Notes: generated from the letters alone by a model not told the origin. A stretch of DNA of 64,000 nucleotides from JBDSZL01 sp039925145 (GCA_039925145.1 JBDSZL010000088.1:1-64000), one strand, 5' to 3'; shown: positions 39,939 to 50,676, counted from the first letter of the stretch. Numbers and translations: made by a program.

Positions 39939-42480
39939 TCCGCCTCAGCGCCACGTCCATCAGCCATACCGCGATCGCGGCTCCAATCAACCAGGGCCAC
40001 AGGACTCGCCGCGCCACACCGGCAGGTCCCGCGGCGCGTACGATGGCCGCTGTGTCTGTGCCGACTTGCCCGCCCGTGGCTGCAGCCATGGCCCGGAGGA
40101 GCGGCATGTCGGGCGGCCTGAACCGGTATTCGGCCACAGGGTCCGGCAGCACAAGGCTGGAACTGGCCGCGATGTCGGGGCCTTCGATCAGATCGAGCGT
40201 CAAATTCTGACTGGCGTCAGCGACGATACTCGTCTGATAACGGCCCGGACTCACCTGGCGCACGGTCGTCTCTGCCGCTTCCCCGTCGGCAGTGGTGACG
40301 CGCAGGCGTGGCTTCATCAGATTGCGATAGGCACCCGACGGATCACGCAATTCCACCGCGATCGAGAGCGTCCGGCGGCCGCCGCGAACCACTCCGGGTG
40401 TGACGTCGAGCGCCGGCACGTGCGAGCGTTCGAGCGCGTGAACGATCGCCGAGACGAGTGGTCCGTACCCGCGCCACCGAATCCACTCGGCGCCCCATCG
40501 ATCTTTCAGGTCTGACGCGAAGACGGCCGCATGGCCCAGGCCGATGGGCCAGAAGGTCAGCAGCGGATCCTTCCCATCGGTCGACAGCACTTCGAGGGCG
40601 TGCTCCTTCAGAATGGTGGCCGTGCGGCCGCGCAGCACCGGCATCTGCCGCAGGTCCAGCCCGCGCAAAAACGCCGGCGAGGCAACGACCGGTGTAATGG
40701 GCTTGCCCTCCTCAAATGAGGGGGTCGCGGCGCCCTTGGCTTCTGTCACGAAGATCTCCACCACCTGCCGCGGATCCATCACGACATAGCTGCGGCCGTT
40801 GCCCCATTTTGCGATGTCGGTCAGCAGCTCGGCATCGGCCCCGGGGCCGACAGCGAGCGTCGACACCGTGATTTTCGCCGCGGTCATTTTCTTGATGAGC
40901 CCTTCGAAATCCGCCGGACTCGATTTGCCGTCAGAGAGGAGCACCACATGCTTCGCCCGCGCCTTGGTGCTCTGCAGCGCCTGATACGCCTGCTCGACCG
41001 CCGGATAAATGAGGGTGTAGCCGCTCGCCTCGATGTTGGCCACCGCCGTCTTGATGCTCGGACGATTGGGTCCCACGGGCCGCATCGGGACATCCCAGCC
41101 AAACCCATCATTGAACGTGATCACCCCGACCATATGCTCGTCGCCCAGCACGTCGATCGCCGCCTGTGCCGCCGCCTTGCACAGCGCGATCACCTGGCCG
41201 GCCATGCTCCACGACTTGTCGAGCACGATCACGAGCGCGACCTCGGGGTCGTCGTTCCGCTCGAAGGTCACCGGTAGCAATCGCTCGAGCTCGGTATGGC
41301 GATAGCCAGCGACTCGATCTTTCACGCCTACGCCAAACACATTCGGACCGCCGACGACGAGCAGCCCACCGCCCTCTTTCTCGACCCAGGTGGCGAGCGC
41401 CGTCATCGAGGCATCGGGGATGGACGCGCGGTCGAGGTCGCTCAGCACGACCACATCCGACGACTCGAGCTCGGTCAGCGTGCGTGGCAGATCGCGAGCG
41501 GCACGAACATCGACGTCGAACCCCGCATCGGCGAGCGCGCGCTGCAGGTACTTGGCGCTTGCCGGTTGGCTCTCGACGTAGAGCACGCGCGCGCGCGGCT
41601 CCACGGACACATCGCGCGCCAGCACGTTGTTCGATCGCAATGGGTCGTCGGCCACCTGTAACGCCGCCTCGATCGCGCGGGTCCCCGGGTTCGGAAATGT
41701 CACATCCATCCGGATTGTCGTCGTGCCGGCTTCGAGGGTGACTGGCTTGGCAGCGAGCACACGCCCGCTCTCACGAAGCTCGAGGGTTCCGGTCACCGCG
41801 CGCTGGCTGCTCACCGACACATTCACAGGCACGAGCGCCCCCGCGATCACGCGCGACGGCAGCACAACGGCGTCGGTCCACGAGTCGCCGAGATCGCGTG
41901 TCTCCATGGGTTCGATGAACATCGGAATCGAAGACATCCCGAGTCTCAATGCCGCGTCGCGTACGTCGCCGCTGGTCTCTCGTCCGTCGGAGAACAGGAC
42001 CACCCTTGGCGAACGGCCCGGCGCCAGTGCCATCCGCGCATCATCCAACGCTCGCTCCAGGTCAGACGATTCGCGCTGCAGCGCCAGGCCGCCCTCACTG
42101 TCAGGGGACGCGAGCTTTCGCAGCGACGCGGTGTCGGCCACGAGGCCGGCGGCTCCGCCAAATGCCAGGATCCGCGAGTGCGCCGGGCGAAGATCGGCAT
42201 CGATCGCATCAATCCGCGCGGCCGCGGCGGCGATGCTTCGGCTCAAGATGCTGTGAGAGACGTCGACGAGATAGACAATCGACAGGCCGCTCGATCGGGT
42301 CGTCAGCACGGGCTGACTGGCCGCCACCGCCAGCAGTACCAGCAGTAGAGAACGTATGGCAGCCTGCAGCAGTTGTTGGCGACGGTTGAAGTTCGTGCGG
42401 ACGTAACCGAGCGCGATCCAGACGACCGGCACAAATGCCAGCAGCCACAACGCCCGCACATCGGTCAGCAGGAGCGCCAT
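39913..42480 (-). CDS. Membrane protein with two VWA domains and a glutamine-amidotransferase-like domain
   Basis: An 855-residue BatA/BatB-like protein. Two N-terminal membrane segments come first. A first VWA-like domain contains YLVDVSHSILSRSI (D-x-S-x-S) in about residues 65-200, then beta-rich domains follow, and a glutamine-amidotransferase-like region near residue 350 (SDVVVLSDL, GGLLVVGGPNVFGVG). The second VWA domain (about 405-570) has MIDAS DKSWSM and LLSDGKSSPADFE. A C-terminal transmembrane helix lies at about 830-848. It is last in the Bat/MoxR cluster, 1 bp after the previous stop. Inferred role: envelope-stress or complex-assembly factor served by MoxR. Its 3' end overlaps the UDG gene by 26 nt. 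Confidence 0.85.
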   Translation of the reverse strand: MALLLTDVRALWLLAFVPVVWIALGYVRTNFNRRQQLLQAAIRSLLLVLLAVAASQPVLTTRSSGLSIVYLVDVSHSILSRSIAAAAARIDAIDADLRPAHSRILAFGGAAGLVADTASLRKLASPDSEGGLALQRESSDLERALDDARMALAPGRSPRVVLFSDGRETSGDVRDAALRLGMSSIPMFIEPMETRDLGDSWTDAVVLPSRVIAGALVPVNVSVSSQRAVTGTLELRESGRVLAAKPVTLEAGTTTIRMDVTFPNPGTRAIEAALQVADDPLRSNNVLARDVSVEPRARVLYVESQPASAKYLQRALADAGFDVDVRAARDLPRTLTELESSDVVVLSDLDRASIPDASMTALATWVEKEGGGLLVVGGPNVFGVGVKDRVAGYRHTELERLLPVTFERNDDPEVALVIVLDKSWSMAGQVIALCKAAAQAAIDVLGDEHMVGVITFNDGFGWDVPMRPVGPNRPSIKTAVANIEASGYTLIYPAVEQAYQALQSTKARAKHVVLLSDGKSSPADFEGLIKKMTAAKITVSTLAVGPGADAELLTDIAKWGNGRSYVVMDPRQVVEIFVTEAKGAATPSFEEGKPITPVVASPAFLRGLDLRQMPVLRGRTATILKEHALEVLSTDGKDPLLTFWPIGLGHAAVFASDLKDRWGAEWIRWRGYGPLVSAIVHALERSHVPALDVTPGVVRGGRRTLSIAVELRDPSGAYRNLMKPRLRVTTADGEAAETTVRQVSPGRYQTSIVADASQNLTLDLIEGPDIAASSSLVLPDPVAEYRFRPPDMPLLRAMAAATGGQVGTDTAAIVRAAGPAGVARRVLWPWLIGAAIAVWLMDVALRRIRLFEPAS

Positions 42481-42481
42481 G

Positions 42482-44227
42482 TCACACCGTGATTCGCCGA
42501 GCCCACGTCCACCACTCCGCCAAGACCAGCACGAACGCGAGCCACACGGCACGGACCCACCACGGGCCGGTCCCTGTCAGACCGCGCAGCGGTCCCGCCG
42601 ACGATGGCAAGGTGGTGGTCGCGAGGTTGGATACGTCTGGCGCGTTCACATTCACCACGACGACCGATCGTGCCCCACCGACTTCCACGAGATACAGGCC
42701 TGGCGTCTCCATCTGCGCCACCACCCCGTCGCCGGTCTGGACGAGGGGCAGACTCTTTCCGGAGGGCGCGGTAATCCGTGTCGTACTTGCGGGCAATAGC
42801 CGGGGCCCAGGCGGTCCCGGCTCGGACAGATGCGGCCGTGCCAGCCATTCGATGGCGTTGCCTGTCAGAATGGGAAACGCCGCAGCCACCTCTGGATTGG
42901 CGTCCTCTGGCGCGAACGCGAACAGGACCAGACGGCTCAGGGCGTCGTCTCGGACGGCCACGAGCGGTGCGCCCCGATCCGAGGCCGAGACCACTCGCGC
43001 TGTTGCCAGCTGATAGCGTCGGACTTTCCGGATGTCGACCGTGAGCGGATCCACGCCGGCGAGGAGCACGTGCGGCTCCACTGGAACCCAGCGCGGCAAG
43101 GCCTCGTCGGTCTCGCCCCGCACACCTACCCAGTTGACGGTCGGAGGGGCCACACATAGGGCGGGTGCGACGGGGGGGTCGGCCGGCGCCCAGCGATCGA
43201 AGATGAAGACATCGGCGCCGCGAGGTTGATAATCCTGCGGTTTCAGCCCGCGCACGCGCAGACTGCGGTCTCGCGCGAGCAACGCCGTGAACACGCTCGG
43301 CCGCTCGCTCACGACTGCGACGTCGACGACCCGCGCCTCTTCGATCCAGCCAAAGGCCTCGTCATCGATCGCCAGAGCGTCGCCTTGTGCCTTGACGTGA
43401 GCCCGCAACCGGGGATCTCCAGTCGCGCCCAGCTGAATCACCTGCCGAAACACCTCGCGCGGAGCAAGGTCGAGCTGCCGGTCGACGAGAACGGCCGTGC
43501 CACGCGTGACGGTGATCCTGGCCGGTTGCGCGCGCGAGGTAAAGTTGCCGACCTCCAGGTAGGCCTCGGCGCCCCCCGCTTCCGAGGTCGCAGGACGCGC
43601 TCCGAAGGCCGTGATGCCGATGTTGGCGGCTTCCTCGTAGACGGAGTGCACGACGACACTGGGGCTGAGGGGACGCGCCAGCGCACCGTCCGTAAAGAAG
43701 TGAATCGCGTCGGCCTGACCCAGCCGCGGCCACTGCCCTGCCTCGCTGCTCCGTGGGTGAATGGAGTCGAGCGCCGCATCAATCAATGAGAGATCGGTGG
43801 TCGGTCCCTCGACGATGCCCTGCCCTGTTGTCGCGAGAACCACTTCGCCACCGGCGGCGGCCTGACGCCGCACCTCGGCCATCGCGTGCTCCCAGCGCGT
43901 GCCGCCGTCGCGCGTCTTCGCGAGCATCGAGAGCGAGGAGTCGACGATCAGCAGCGTACGGCCCATGCCCTGTCCTCGCGCGCGCATCAGAGGACGGGCG
44001 ACGGCGATCGCCAGAACGACAGCAATCAGCACGGTCACAACAAGCGACACGGCCCAGCGCACCCGATCCCACCACGTCTGATCGCGCCGCTCGGCCAGGA
44101 CGTGCCCCCACAAGACGAGCGACGAAACGGTGACGCGGCGCGGGCGGACCTTCAGTCGAAACACCCCCACGGCCGCAGCGCCCGCGGCTGCCACCAGAAG
44201 CCATCCCGCCATCGCTGCGACGCTCAT
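42482..44227 (-). CDS. BatA-like VWA membrane protein
   Basis: A 581-residue protein with two N-terminal transmembrane helices separated by the aerotolerance N-terminal domain (VTVSSLVLWGHVLAERRDQTW), then a VWA domain from about 90 to 230 with TLLIVDSSLSMLAKTRDG (MIDAS D-x-S-x-S) and HFFTDGALARPLSP, a long beta-rich extracytoplasmic region and a C-terminal transmembrane helix (about 555-575). Bat proteins are partners of MoxR ATPases and DUF58 proteins. Start at 44227 overlaps the DUF58 stop by 4 nt. Two integral VWA proteins in a row suggest a heteromeric complex. Confidence 0.87.
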   Translation of the reverse strand: MSVAAMAGWLLVAAAGAAAVGVFRLKVRPRRVTVSSLVLWGHVLAERRDQTWWDRVRWAVSLVVTVLIAVVLAIAVARPLMRARGQGMGRTLLIVDSSLSMLAKTRDGGTRWEHAMAEVRRQAAAGGEVVLATTGQGIVEGPTTDLSLIDAALDSIHPRSSEAGQWPRLGQADAIHFFTDGALARPLSPSVVVHSVYEEAANIGITAFGARPATSEAGGAEAYLEVGNFTSRAQPARITVTRGTAVLVDRQLDLAPREVFRQVIQLGATGDPRLRAHVKAQGDALAIDDEAFGWIEEARVVDVAVVSERPSVFTALLARDRSLRVRGLKPQDYQPRGADVFIFDRWAPADPPVAPALCVAPPTVNWVGVRGETDEALPRWVPVEPHVLLAGVDPLTVDIRKVRRYQLATARVVSASDRGAPLVAVRDDALSRLVLFAFAPEDANPEVAAAFPILTGNAIEWLARPHLSEPGPPGPRLLPASTTRITAPSGKSLPLVQTGDGVVAQMETPGLYLVEVGGARSVVVVNVNAPDVSNLATTTLPSSAGPLRGLTGTGPWWVRAVWLAFVLVLAEWWTWARRITV

Positions 44228-45096
44228 GCGAGGAATTGGCCGCTGCGGAACGCGTTCAAGACGATGTCTTCGAACGGCTGCGACACGTCGGCGCGGATGT
44301 ATCCAAGACGGTACCGTGCGCAGAATTGCGCCAGCGCGGCGGCATGCGCCTCGAACGCGCGGTGATGTGCGGCGGCCGCGGCGGGCGTCACGTCGATGTC
44401 CTGCGTCCTGCCCGTTTCGATATCGAGCAGACGCACCTCGCCATACACGTCACAATGCGAGTCATGCCGGGAGGTCACGTGGATCGCAAATACCTCGTGG
44501 CCATGGACACTCAGCATCTTGACCGGATCTTCCGGGCCCTTCGGGTCCAGGAAGTCCGAGATGACCACGCACAGCCCGGTGCGCCGCCGGCGCGATGAGA
44601 ACTGTTTGAGCGACTCGGCCAGGTCGGTTGTCCCTCCCGCGTCGAGTGCGTCGAGCTGCTGCAGGACCCTGAAGATGCGCCCCTTGCCACGGCCTGGATT
44701 GATCTCGCGGCCGAGCCCGCCGGCAAACGGCACGAGCGTCACATGGTCCAGATGCGCCAGACCGACGTAACACAGCGCGGCCGCAATCCTCCTGGCGTGA
44801 TCGAACTTCGCGGCTTCCGCCATCGAACGGCTGATGTCGATCAGCAGATAGATCGGGAGATCCTGTTCTTCGTCGAACAGCCGCAACAGGAGGCGATTGA
44901 GCCTCTTATACGCTTTCCAGTCGATGTGCCTGAAGTCATCGCCGGCCGAATAGGCGCGATGATCCGCGAACTCGAGACCGCGTCCGCGCTTCTGCGCCAG
45001 CCGATCGGCGCGATGCTGACCGGCGAAGGCGCGCTTCGAGACCACGTGGAGGTACTCGAGCTTGGTGAGGAAGTCGTGGTCGAGTCGGAGCGTCAC
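44224..45096 (-). CDS. DUF58 protein
   Basis: A 290-residue DUF58 protein with the family core YSAGDDFRHIDWKAYKRLNR and LIDISRSMAEAAKFDHARRI (VWA-like MIDAS D-x-S-x-S), then VTLVPFAGGLG and GTTDLAESLKQFSSR. No membrane helix. Typical partner of MoxR in Bat-like clusters; it may couple the ATPase to the membrane VWA proteins. GTG start with AGGA 6 nt upstream. The gene is coupled to the BatA-like gene by a 4-nt overlap and lies 32 bp after MoxR. Confidence 0.92.
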   Translation of the reverse strand: MTLRLDHDFLTKLEYLHVVSKRAFAGQHRADRLAQKRGRGLEFADHRAYSAGDDFRHIDWKAYKRLNRLLLRLFDEEQDLPIYLLIDISRSMAEAAKFDHARRIAAALCYVGLAHLDHVTLVPFAGGLGREINPGRGKGRIFRVLQQLDALDAGGTTDLAESLKQFSSRRRRTGLCVVISDFLDPKGPEDPVKMLSVHGHEVFAIHVTSRHDSHCDVYGEVRLLDIETGRTQDIDVTPAAAAAHHRAFEAHAAALAQFCARYRLGYIRADVSQPFEDIVLNAFRSGQFLA

Positions 45097-45128
45097 AGAT
45101 CGTCCTGATCGTCCCGGCTGCGCGCCCG

Positions 45129-46127
45129 CTACGGTGCATCCGTAGGAATGCTCGACAGCAGCTCGTTCACGAGCGCGTCGGGATCGACCTGTTCCGCCTC
45201 GCCCTCGAAGTTGAGCAGCACACGGTGCCGCAGGGCCGGCAGCGCCGCGGCCCGGACGTCTTCAACCGACACGAAGGCCTGCCCCCTGCGCAGCGCACTA
45301 ATCTTGCCCGCCAGTACGAGCGCCTGCGCAGCGCGCGGGCTCGCTCCATACCTGACGTATCTGCGGATCAGCGGCGAGGCGTATGGCGAGTGAGGATGCG
45401 TGGCCAGCGTCAAACGGATCGCGTAGCTCTGAACGGGCTGGGCAATAGGCACCGCACGCGCCACGTGTCGCATCTCGAGGAGCTCCGTCGCGTCCGCCAC
45501 ACGCTTCACCTCGATCGGATCGGTCTGCGTCGTCCGTTCCAGAATCTGGTGCATGGCCGCTTCTGTCGGATAGGTGACCTTGAGCTTGAAGAAGAACCGG
45601 TCGAGCTGTGCCTCCGGCAACGGATAGGTCCCCTCCATCTCCAATGGGTTCTGCGTGGCGAGCACCAGGAACGGCTGCTCGAGCCGATAGGTGGTCTTGC
45701 CCACCGAGACGCTGACGTCCTGCATGGCCTCGAGCAGGGCCGACTGCGTCTTTGGCGTCGCCCTGTTGATCTCGTCCGCGAGTACCACGTTGGCGAAGAT
45801 CGGCCCGGGTTGGAACTCGAAGAACGTACCGCCGTGCGCGTGCTCCTGGACGATGTTGGTGCCGACGATATCAGCCGGCATGAGGTCGGGTGTGAACTGG
45901 ATGCGCGAGAAGGTCAGGTGCAGCACATCGGCCAGCGTGTGGACGAGACTGGTCTTGCCGACACCGGGAATGCCCTCGAGCAGCACGTGCCCGCCCGCCA
46001 GCAGGCTGGTGACGGTGGCTGCGACGAGGTCTTCGTTCCCGACGACCCGGCGGCCGACCTCCTGCGTAATCCGGGTGAATCGCTCGCGAAACAGATCGAT
46101 CTGTCCGGCCACGGTGCTCGGAGTCAC
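45129..46127 (-). CDS. MoxR family AAA+ ATPase
   Basis: A 332-residue MoxR ATPase. The Walker A motif GIPGVGKT is at residues 52-59, the segment TPDLMPADIVGTN is typical of the family, Walker B is VVLADEINRATPKTQSALLE, followed by AMQDVSVSVGKTTYRLEQPF and the arginine-finger region LPEAQLDRFFFKL. MoxR proteins are chaperone-like ATPases that act with VWA proteins in complex assembly and stress tolerance. GTG start overlaps the upstream stop by 4 nt. All five genes of the cluster are on the minus strand. Confidence 0.95.
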   Translation of the reverse strand: MTPSTVAGQIDLFRERFTRITQEVGRRVVGNEDLVAATVTSLLAGGHVLLEGIPGVGKTSLVHTLADVLHLTFSRIQFTPDLMPADIVGTNIVQEHAHGGTFFEFQPGPIFANVVLADEINRATPKTQSALLEAMQDVSVSVGKTTYRLEQPFLVLATQNPLEMEGTYPLPEAQLDRFFFKLKVTYPTEAAMHQILERTTQTDPIEVKRVADATELLEMRHVARAVPIAQPVQSYAIRLTLATHPHSPYASPLIRRYVRYGASPRAAQALVLAGKISALRRGQAFVSVEDVRAAALPALRHRVLLNFEGEAEQVDPDALVNELLSSIPTDAP

Positions 46128-47461
46128 TCGGTCCTCTTGAAGTAGCCCTCGAGCAGCAGGCGGCGCCCTGCGGGAACGGGCGGAGGGGGCTCTGCTCGCG
46201 CACGATCGAATGTGTCGAGGGCGGCAGCGCGACTCGACACGAGCTCCGAGGCCGCCTGTTCGGCGCGACGCCGGTGCTCCACATTCTTCACGTCCGCGCC
46301 CTTGATGTCATCGTGCGCGGCAATGACCTCCCGGTTCAGCACGCCGAGCTCGATGGGATCGCTCGGGGCGCCTCCGCTCCTGGAGCGGCCAGCGATGGAT
46401 ACACCGGCTGGTGAGTCCGACTCGCCGAGCTGATCGCCAACCATCAGCTGACTCACGCTGGTGCTCGAGGCCGCTTCGCGCGCCTGCATCGCCTGTGGTG
46501 AGCCTGTACCCGACTGAGCACTGCCCGGCATCATGACCATGTGTCGACTCTCTTCGGCGGCCGCTTCGGACTTCTCCTGCGCCCCGTCGCCCGCCTCACG
46601 CGCGGCAACTTCTTCGCGCGCCCACTTCTCGGCCGCCTCACTCGATTCTGGCGGGTCGCTGCGATCGCGGGCTGCGGGCTCGGTACGGCGTGGCGCCTGG
46701 GCTGCCTTTGGCTGCTTCGCGTCGGCCGGCGGCTGCGACGCGGTCTGCAGCAGATCCTGCAGCTGCTTTTGCAGCGAGGGGTCATGCGCGAGCGTGTCGA
46801 CGAGCGAGTTGGCGCGCGCCAGTTGCGCCTCGGAGAGGGGCGCCTGTTCCAGGGAGGCGAAAAGGGCGCTCAGCTGCTCGCGCGCTTCAGCCGAGAGAGT
46901 CGGATCGGCGAGCGCGCGCGCTCGCAGTTGCGCCACGGCTGCCTGCAGACCTTGCGGGGCGGTCCGCACCGGCTGCGTCACTGACACCGCCAGACTGAGC
47001 GCCATGAGAACGGCTGTGGCAACCCATCGCCGACCGGCGCGGGGTGGCCTGTAGATCGACTGCCAGTCGATCTGCCGCGCCGCCGCCAGCGCCTGATCGA
47101 CGTGGTATGCGACCCAGCCGTCCGAACGCGGCTGGCTCGAAAACCAATGCGCGCTCCGAAGCTCGCCGCCGAGCGCGGCGTCCCGGTCTGCCGCCGCGGC
47201 CATAGCGTCGGTCGGCGGCATCAACCTCCACGCCTGCCCCGCCAGCAGGACGGCAGCGATGACACCCACGCAGATTGCTGCCGGAACGATGAGCCTGGGC
47301 CACCCCGCCGCTCGCGCGAGCAGCGCAGCGCCGACGAAGAAACTTCCGGCCAGGGGCGCCCATCGGGAGCCTAGCCGTGCGGCGTCGCGCCAGCGACGAC
47401 GGCGACCGGCGTCAGCCACGACGTCGCGCAGCGAACGGTCGGAGAACTGGGAATTGGACAC
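46124..47461 (-). CDS. Membrane protein with Ala/Ser-rich coiled-coil region, head of Bat cluster
   Basis: A 445-residue protein with two N-terminal hydrophobic segments (about residues 38-52 and 57-75), a further segment near 145-160 before the long charged and coiled-coil region (many Q, A, S, E), and a C terminus RRLLLEGYFKRTE. It resembles DUF4175-like membrane proteins found beside MoxR/VWA genes, but the match is weak. The start at 47461 (GTG) avoids an AT-rich upstream stretch; the frame is open to 47551. It overlaps MoxR by 4 nt. Function unknown; probably the membrane scaffold or substrate of the Bat/MoxR complex. Confidence 0.65.
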   Translation of the reverse strand: MSNSQFSDRSLRDVVADAGRRRRWRDAARLGSRWAPLAGSFFVGAALLARAAGWPRLIVPAAICVGVIAAVLLAGQAWRLMPPTDAMAAAADRDAALGGELRSAHWFSSQPRSDGWVAYHVDQALAAARQIDWQSIYRPPRAGRRWVATAVLMALSLAVSVTQPVRTAPQGLQAAVAQLRARALADPTLSAEAREQLSALFASLEQAPLSEAQLARANSLVDTLAHDPSLQKQLQDLLQTASQPPADAKQPKAAQAPRRTEPAARDRSDPPESSEAAEKWAREEVAAREAGDGAQEKSEAAAEESRHMVMMPGSAQSGTGSPQAMQAREAASSTSVSQLMVGDQLGESDSPAGVSIAGRSRSGGAPSDPIELGVLNREVIAAHDDIKGADVKNVEHRRRAEQAASELVSSRAAALDTFDRARAEPPPPVPAGRRLLLEGYFKRTE

Positions 47462-47794
47462 GGTCGGAAGAAACAGGATGTGTCGTAACGATATCGCAAA
47501 CCCGCTGATGCGTGGGTCGAGCCGCTGACTGGCCGCCGACACACGCGCCACGGGTCACGTGCCACCGGCCCCGCGCACGTCCGTCGGCGCTGCCTACGGT
47601 CCCCTCCGTCGCGTCTCGCGCATGCAGGCGGCGGCGTCGTTGAAGGAGGTGTGAGCCGTGGCTCCCGCCGCTTACTCGCTTATGCGCGACGCGTGTACGT
47701 GACTACGACGTTGCCGTTCTTGAACGAGCGCGAACTCGCCAGCGTGAAATCTGGAGGCGACGCACCGCGCCCGCTGTGGAGCGCCGGCGGCCGG

Positions 47795-49216
47795 CTACTT
47801 TTTCTTGGGCCGGTAGAGATCTGTCGCGTGCCCGAAGAACACTTCTGCGGCGCCCATGAGGGTTTCGGACAGCGTCGGATGCGGATGAATGCTGAGCGAC
47901 AGATCGCTCGCGAGTGCGGCCATCTCCACCGCCAGCACGCCTTCGGCGATGAGCTCGCCGGCACCTGCGCCAACGATACCGACGCCGAGCACGCGCTCCG
48001 TCGTCGGATCGATGAGGAGCTTCGTCAGTCCGTCCGGCCGATCGTTCGCAATCGCGCGGCCGAGGGCCGCCCACGGGAACTTCGCGATTTCGACTTTGCG
48101 CCCCTGCTTCTGGGCGTCCGTCTCGGTCAGCCCGCACCAGGCAATTTCGGGATCGGTGAACACAACGGCCGGGATGGCCTGCGGCTCGAATGCCGCGTTC
48201 TGACCGAGCGCCGTTTCTACCGCGACACGCGCCTCGTGAGACGCCTTGTGGGCCAGCATCGGTTCGCCGACGACATCACCGATGGCCAGGATCGTCGGTT
48301 CGGCCGTGCGCATCGCGGCGTCTACTTCGATGAACCCACGGGGCCCGACCTTCACCCGAGTCTTGTCCAGGCCGGGAATCGCGGAGTTGGGCTTGCGGCC
48401 CACCGAGACGAGCACACGATCGAAGGTCTGGTCTTTGTCAGCGTCGGCCAGGCCTTCGCCTTCGATGCGCACCTTGACACCGTTCTTGGCGTCTTTGGTG
48501 TCGACGACCCGGGCGTTCAGCAGGACCTTATGGAGCGTCTTTTCGAGACGCCTCGCCAGAATGGCCACGAGGTCGCGGTCCGCGCCAGGCAGCAGCCCGC
48601 CAGTCATTTCGACAACCGTGACTTTCGTGCCGAGTGCCGCGTACACCGAGCCGAGCTCGAGCCCGATGTAGCCTCCGCCGACGACGAGCAGCGACTTCGG
48701 CACGTCCGGGAGATCGAGGGCCGCTGTGGAGTCCATGACGCGCGGGCTGTCAATTGACACGCCCGGCACCGTGGTCGGCCGCGATCCGGTCGCGATGATC
48801 GCGTGCTCGAACGACAGCGTGTCGGTTCCGCCTTTGGTCAACTCGATGCTGATTGTCTTCGCGTCGACGAATGACGCGCGACCCTGGATGTACTGCACCT
48901 TGCGCTGCTTGGAGAGCTGGCCCAGGCCGCCGGTCAGTTTCTGGACAACGCCGTCCTTGAAACCGCGGAGCTTGTCGATGTCGACCTTGGGCTCACCGAA
49001 CGTCACGCCCCACGACGAAGCATGTTTCGCTTCGGAGATGACCTTGGCTACGTGGAGCAGCGCCTTCGATGGGATGCAGCCACGATAGAGACACACGCCG
49101 CCCGGATTGAGTTCCGTATCCACGAGGGCGACGCGCATCCCGAGATCGGCCGCGTAGAAGGCGGCCGCGTACCCGCCAGGACCACCACCGATCACGACCA
49201 GCTGGACGGCAGGCAT
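47795..49216 (-). CDS. lpdA: Dihydrolipoyl dehydrogenase (E3)
   Basis: A 473-residue flavoenzyme that reoxidises dihydrolipoyl groups of the pyruvate dehydrogenase complex. N-terminal FAD motif [13 protein letters not shown]; redox-active disulfide [17 protein letters not shown] (C-x4-C); second nucleotide motif [39 protein letters not shown]-terminal catalytic [11 protein letters not shown]-free ATG at 49216, 6 bp after the aceF stop. Third gene of the aceE-aceF-lpdA operon. A lysine-rich tail (YRPKKK) ends the protein. Confidence 0.97.
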   Translation of the reverse strand: MPAVQLVVIGGGPGGYAAAFYAADLGMRVALVDTELNPGGVCLYRGCIPSKALLHVAKVISEAKHASSWGVTFGEPKVDIDKLRGFKDGVVQKLTGGLGQLSKQRKVQYIQGRASFVDAKTISIELTKGGTDTLSFEHAIIATGSRPTTVPGVSIDSPRVMDSTAALDLPDVPKSLLVVGGGYIGLELGSVYAALGTKVTVVEMTGGLLPGADRDLVAILARRLEKTLHKVLLNARVVDTKDAKNGVKVRIEGEGLADADKDQTFDRVLVSVGRKPNSAIPGLDKTRVKVGPRGFIEVDAAMRTAEPTILAIGDVVGEPMLAHKASHEARVAVETALGQNAAFEPQAIPAVVFTDPEIAWCGLTETDAQKQGRKVEIAKFPWAALGRAIANDRPDGLTKLLIDPTTERVLGVGIVGAGAGELIAEGVLAVEMAALASDLSLSIHPHPTLSETLMGAAEVFFGHATDLYRPKKK

Positions 49217-49221
49217 GGGGC

Positions 49222-50643
49222 TCACAGGTACACGCTCATGGGATGTTCGAGGGCTTCGGCGACGAATCGGAGGAACCGGGCGGCGTCGGCGCCGTCAATC
49301 ACGCGGTGATCGTACGACAGCGACAGCGGCAGCATCTCGCGCGGTTCGAACTCCTGCTCGTCGTCTTGCCACACCGGTTCTACCGCGCCGCGGGAGACGC
49401 CGAGAATGGCCACCTCGGGTTGATTGATCAGCGGCGTGAACGCGGTGCCTCCAATGCCGCCCAGGTTGCTGATGCTGAAGACGCCACCCGACATGTCGTC
49501 GAGACTCAGCTTCTTGTCGCGCGCCTTCTGCGACAGGGTCGCGAGATCCACCGCGATGTCCGTCACTGACTTTCGATCGGCATCCCGGATGACCGGCACG
49601 AGCAGTCCGTTGGGCGTGTCGACCGCTACGCCGATATGGCAGTAATTCTTGAGCACGATCGACTGGTTGGCCATGTCGACCGAGGAGGCGAACTGGGGAT
49701 ACTTCTTCACCGCGATCGCGAGGATCTTGATGAGAATCGCCGTCACCGTCAGCTTGCCGCCGGCCTTCTCGACACGCCGTCCGTATGTCTCGCGGAACTC
49801 CTCGAACGCCGTGACGTCGGCCTTATCGTGCTGCGTCACGTGTGGCGCCTGCCACGCAATCGACAGATGCTCCGCCGTCTTGCGGCGGATGTTCGACATC
49901 GGCTGCACGTCGACCTCGCCCCACTTCGTGAAGTCGGGCAGCGGTCCGGCCGCGCGTCCGACGACACCGCCACCGCCGCCCGAGAGGCGCTCCTTCACGT
50001 GCTGCTTGATGTCGTCCTGACCGATGCGTCCGCCGGGCCCCGTGCCCGGCACGGCCCCAATCTCGACGCCCAGCTCGCGGGCATACCGGCGGGCTGAAGG
50101 CGCCGCAGGCACCGGAGCACTCCCCTCGACACGAGCCGGAGCCGGGGCCGCGGAAGCGGCCGCAGCCGCCCCGTGCCGAGCAGTGGCGATGTCCACCACG
50201 TCGGCGTGCGGCGCCTGAATGGGTTCGTCCTGCGATTCGATCGCCTCGCGCGCGCTCTCGGCCTTGGCCTCGGTCGAAGCTGCCGGGCGAGTGTCTCCGG
50301 CGGCCGGCTTCGCGGGCTTCGCTGCCTGCTCGGGCTTGGCTGTCTGCTCGGACTCGGCAGCCGGCGCGGCGGGCGGCGCGGCGGGCGCGTCCTTGGATTC
50401 GGCAGCGTCGTCAGAGACGACCAGCACGGTCTGGCCGACCTTCACCTTGTCGCCAACCTTCACCTTGACTTCAGAGACTCGACCGGCGATCGACGAGGGC
50501 ACTTCGATGGTCGCCTTGTCCGTTTCGAGCTCGAGTACCGGCTGGTCCTTCGCCACGACGTCGCCAGCGCTCACGAGCACGCGCACGACATCGCCCTTTT
50601 CTACGTTCTCACCAAGCTCGGGCAATTTGAATTCAACAGGCAT
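49222..50643 (-). CDS. aceF: Dihydrolipoyl acetyltransferase (E2)
   Basis: A 473-residue E2. One lipoyl domain (about 1-75) has [15 protein letters not shown] with the lipoylated lysine. An Ala/Pro/Glu-rich linker (about 85-180) follows, then an E3-binding domain ([20 protein letters not shown]) and the catalytic acyltransferase domain (about 230-473) with [18 protein letters not shown] and the active-site [16 protein letters not shown]. One lipoyl domain is fewer than in E. coli (three) but normal elsewhere. The lysine would be modified by LipA encoded at 38282. It follows aceE by 33 bp. Confidence 0.95.
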   Translation of the reverse strand: MPVEFKLPELGENVEKGDVVRVLVSAGDVVAKDQPVLELETDKATIEVPSSIAGRVSEVKVKVGDKVKVGQTVLVVSDDAAESKDAPAAPPAAPAAESEQTAKPEQAAKPAKPAAGDTRPAASTEAKAESAREAIESQDEPIQAPHADVVDIATARHGAAAAASAAPAPARVEGSAPVPAAPSARRYARELGVEIGAVPGTGPGGRIGQDDIKQHVKERLSGGGGGVVGRAAGPLPDFTKWGEVDVQPMSNIRRKTAEHLSIAWQAPHVTQHDKADVTAFEEFRETYGRRVEKAGGKLTVTAILIKILAIAVKKYPQFASSVDMANQSIVLKNYCHIGVAVDTPNGLLVPVIRDADRKSVTDIAVDLATLSQKARDKKLSLDDMSGGVFSISNLGGIGGTAFTPLINQPEVAILGVSRGAVEPVWQDDEQEFEPREMLPLSLSYDHRVIDGADAARFLRFVAEALEHPMSVYL

Positions 50644-50676
50644 CCGGAACTCCAGCAGACAGGAAACGCACGCAAC

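Noticed and set aside
47785..47797. GC-rich inverted repeat GCCGGCGGCCGGC at the lpdA stop
   Set aside because: Short, no T-tract in the transcribed direction; not enough for a terminator call.
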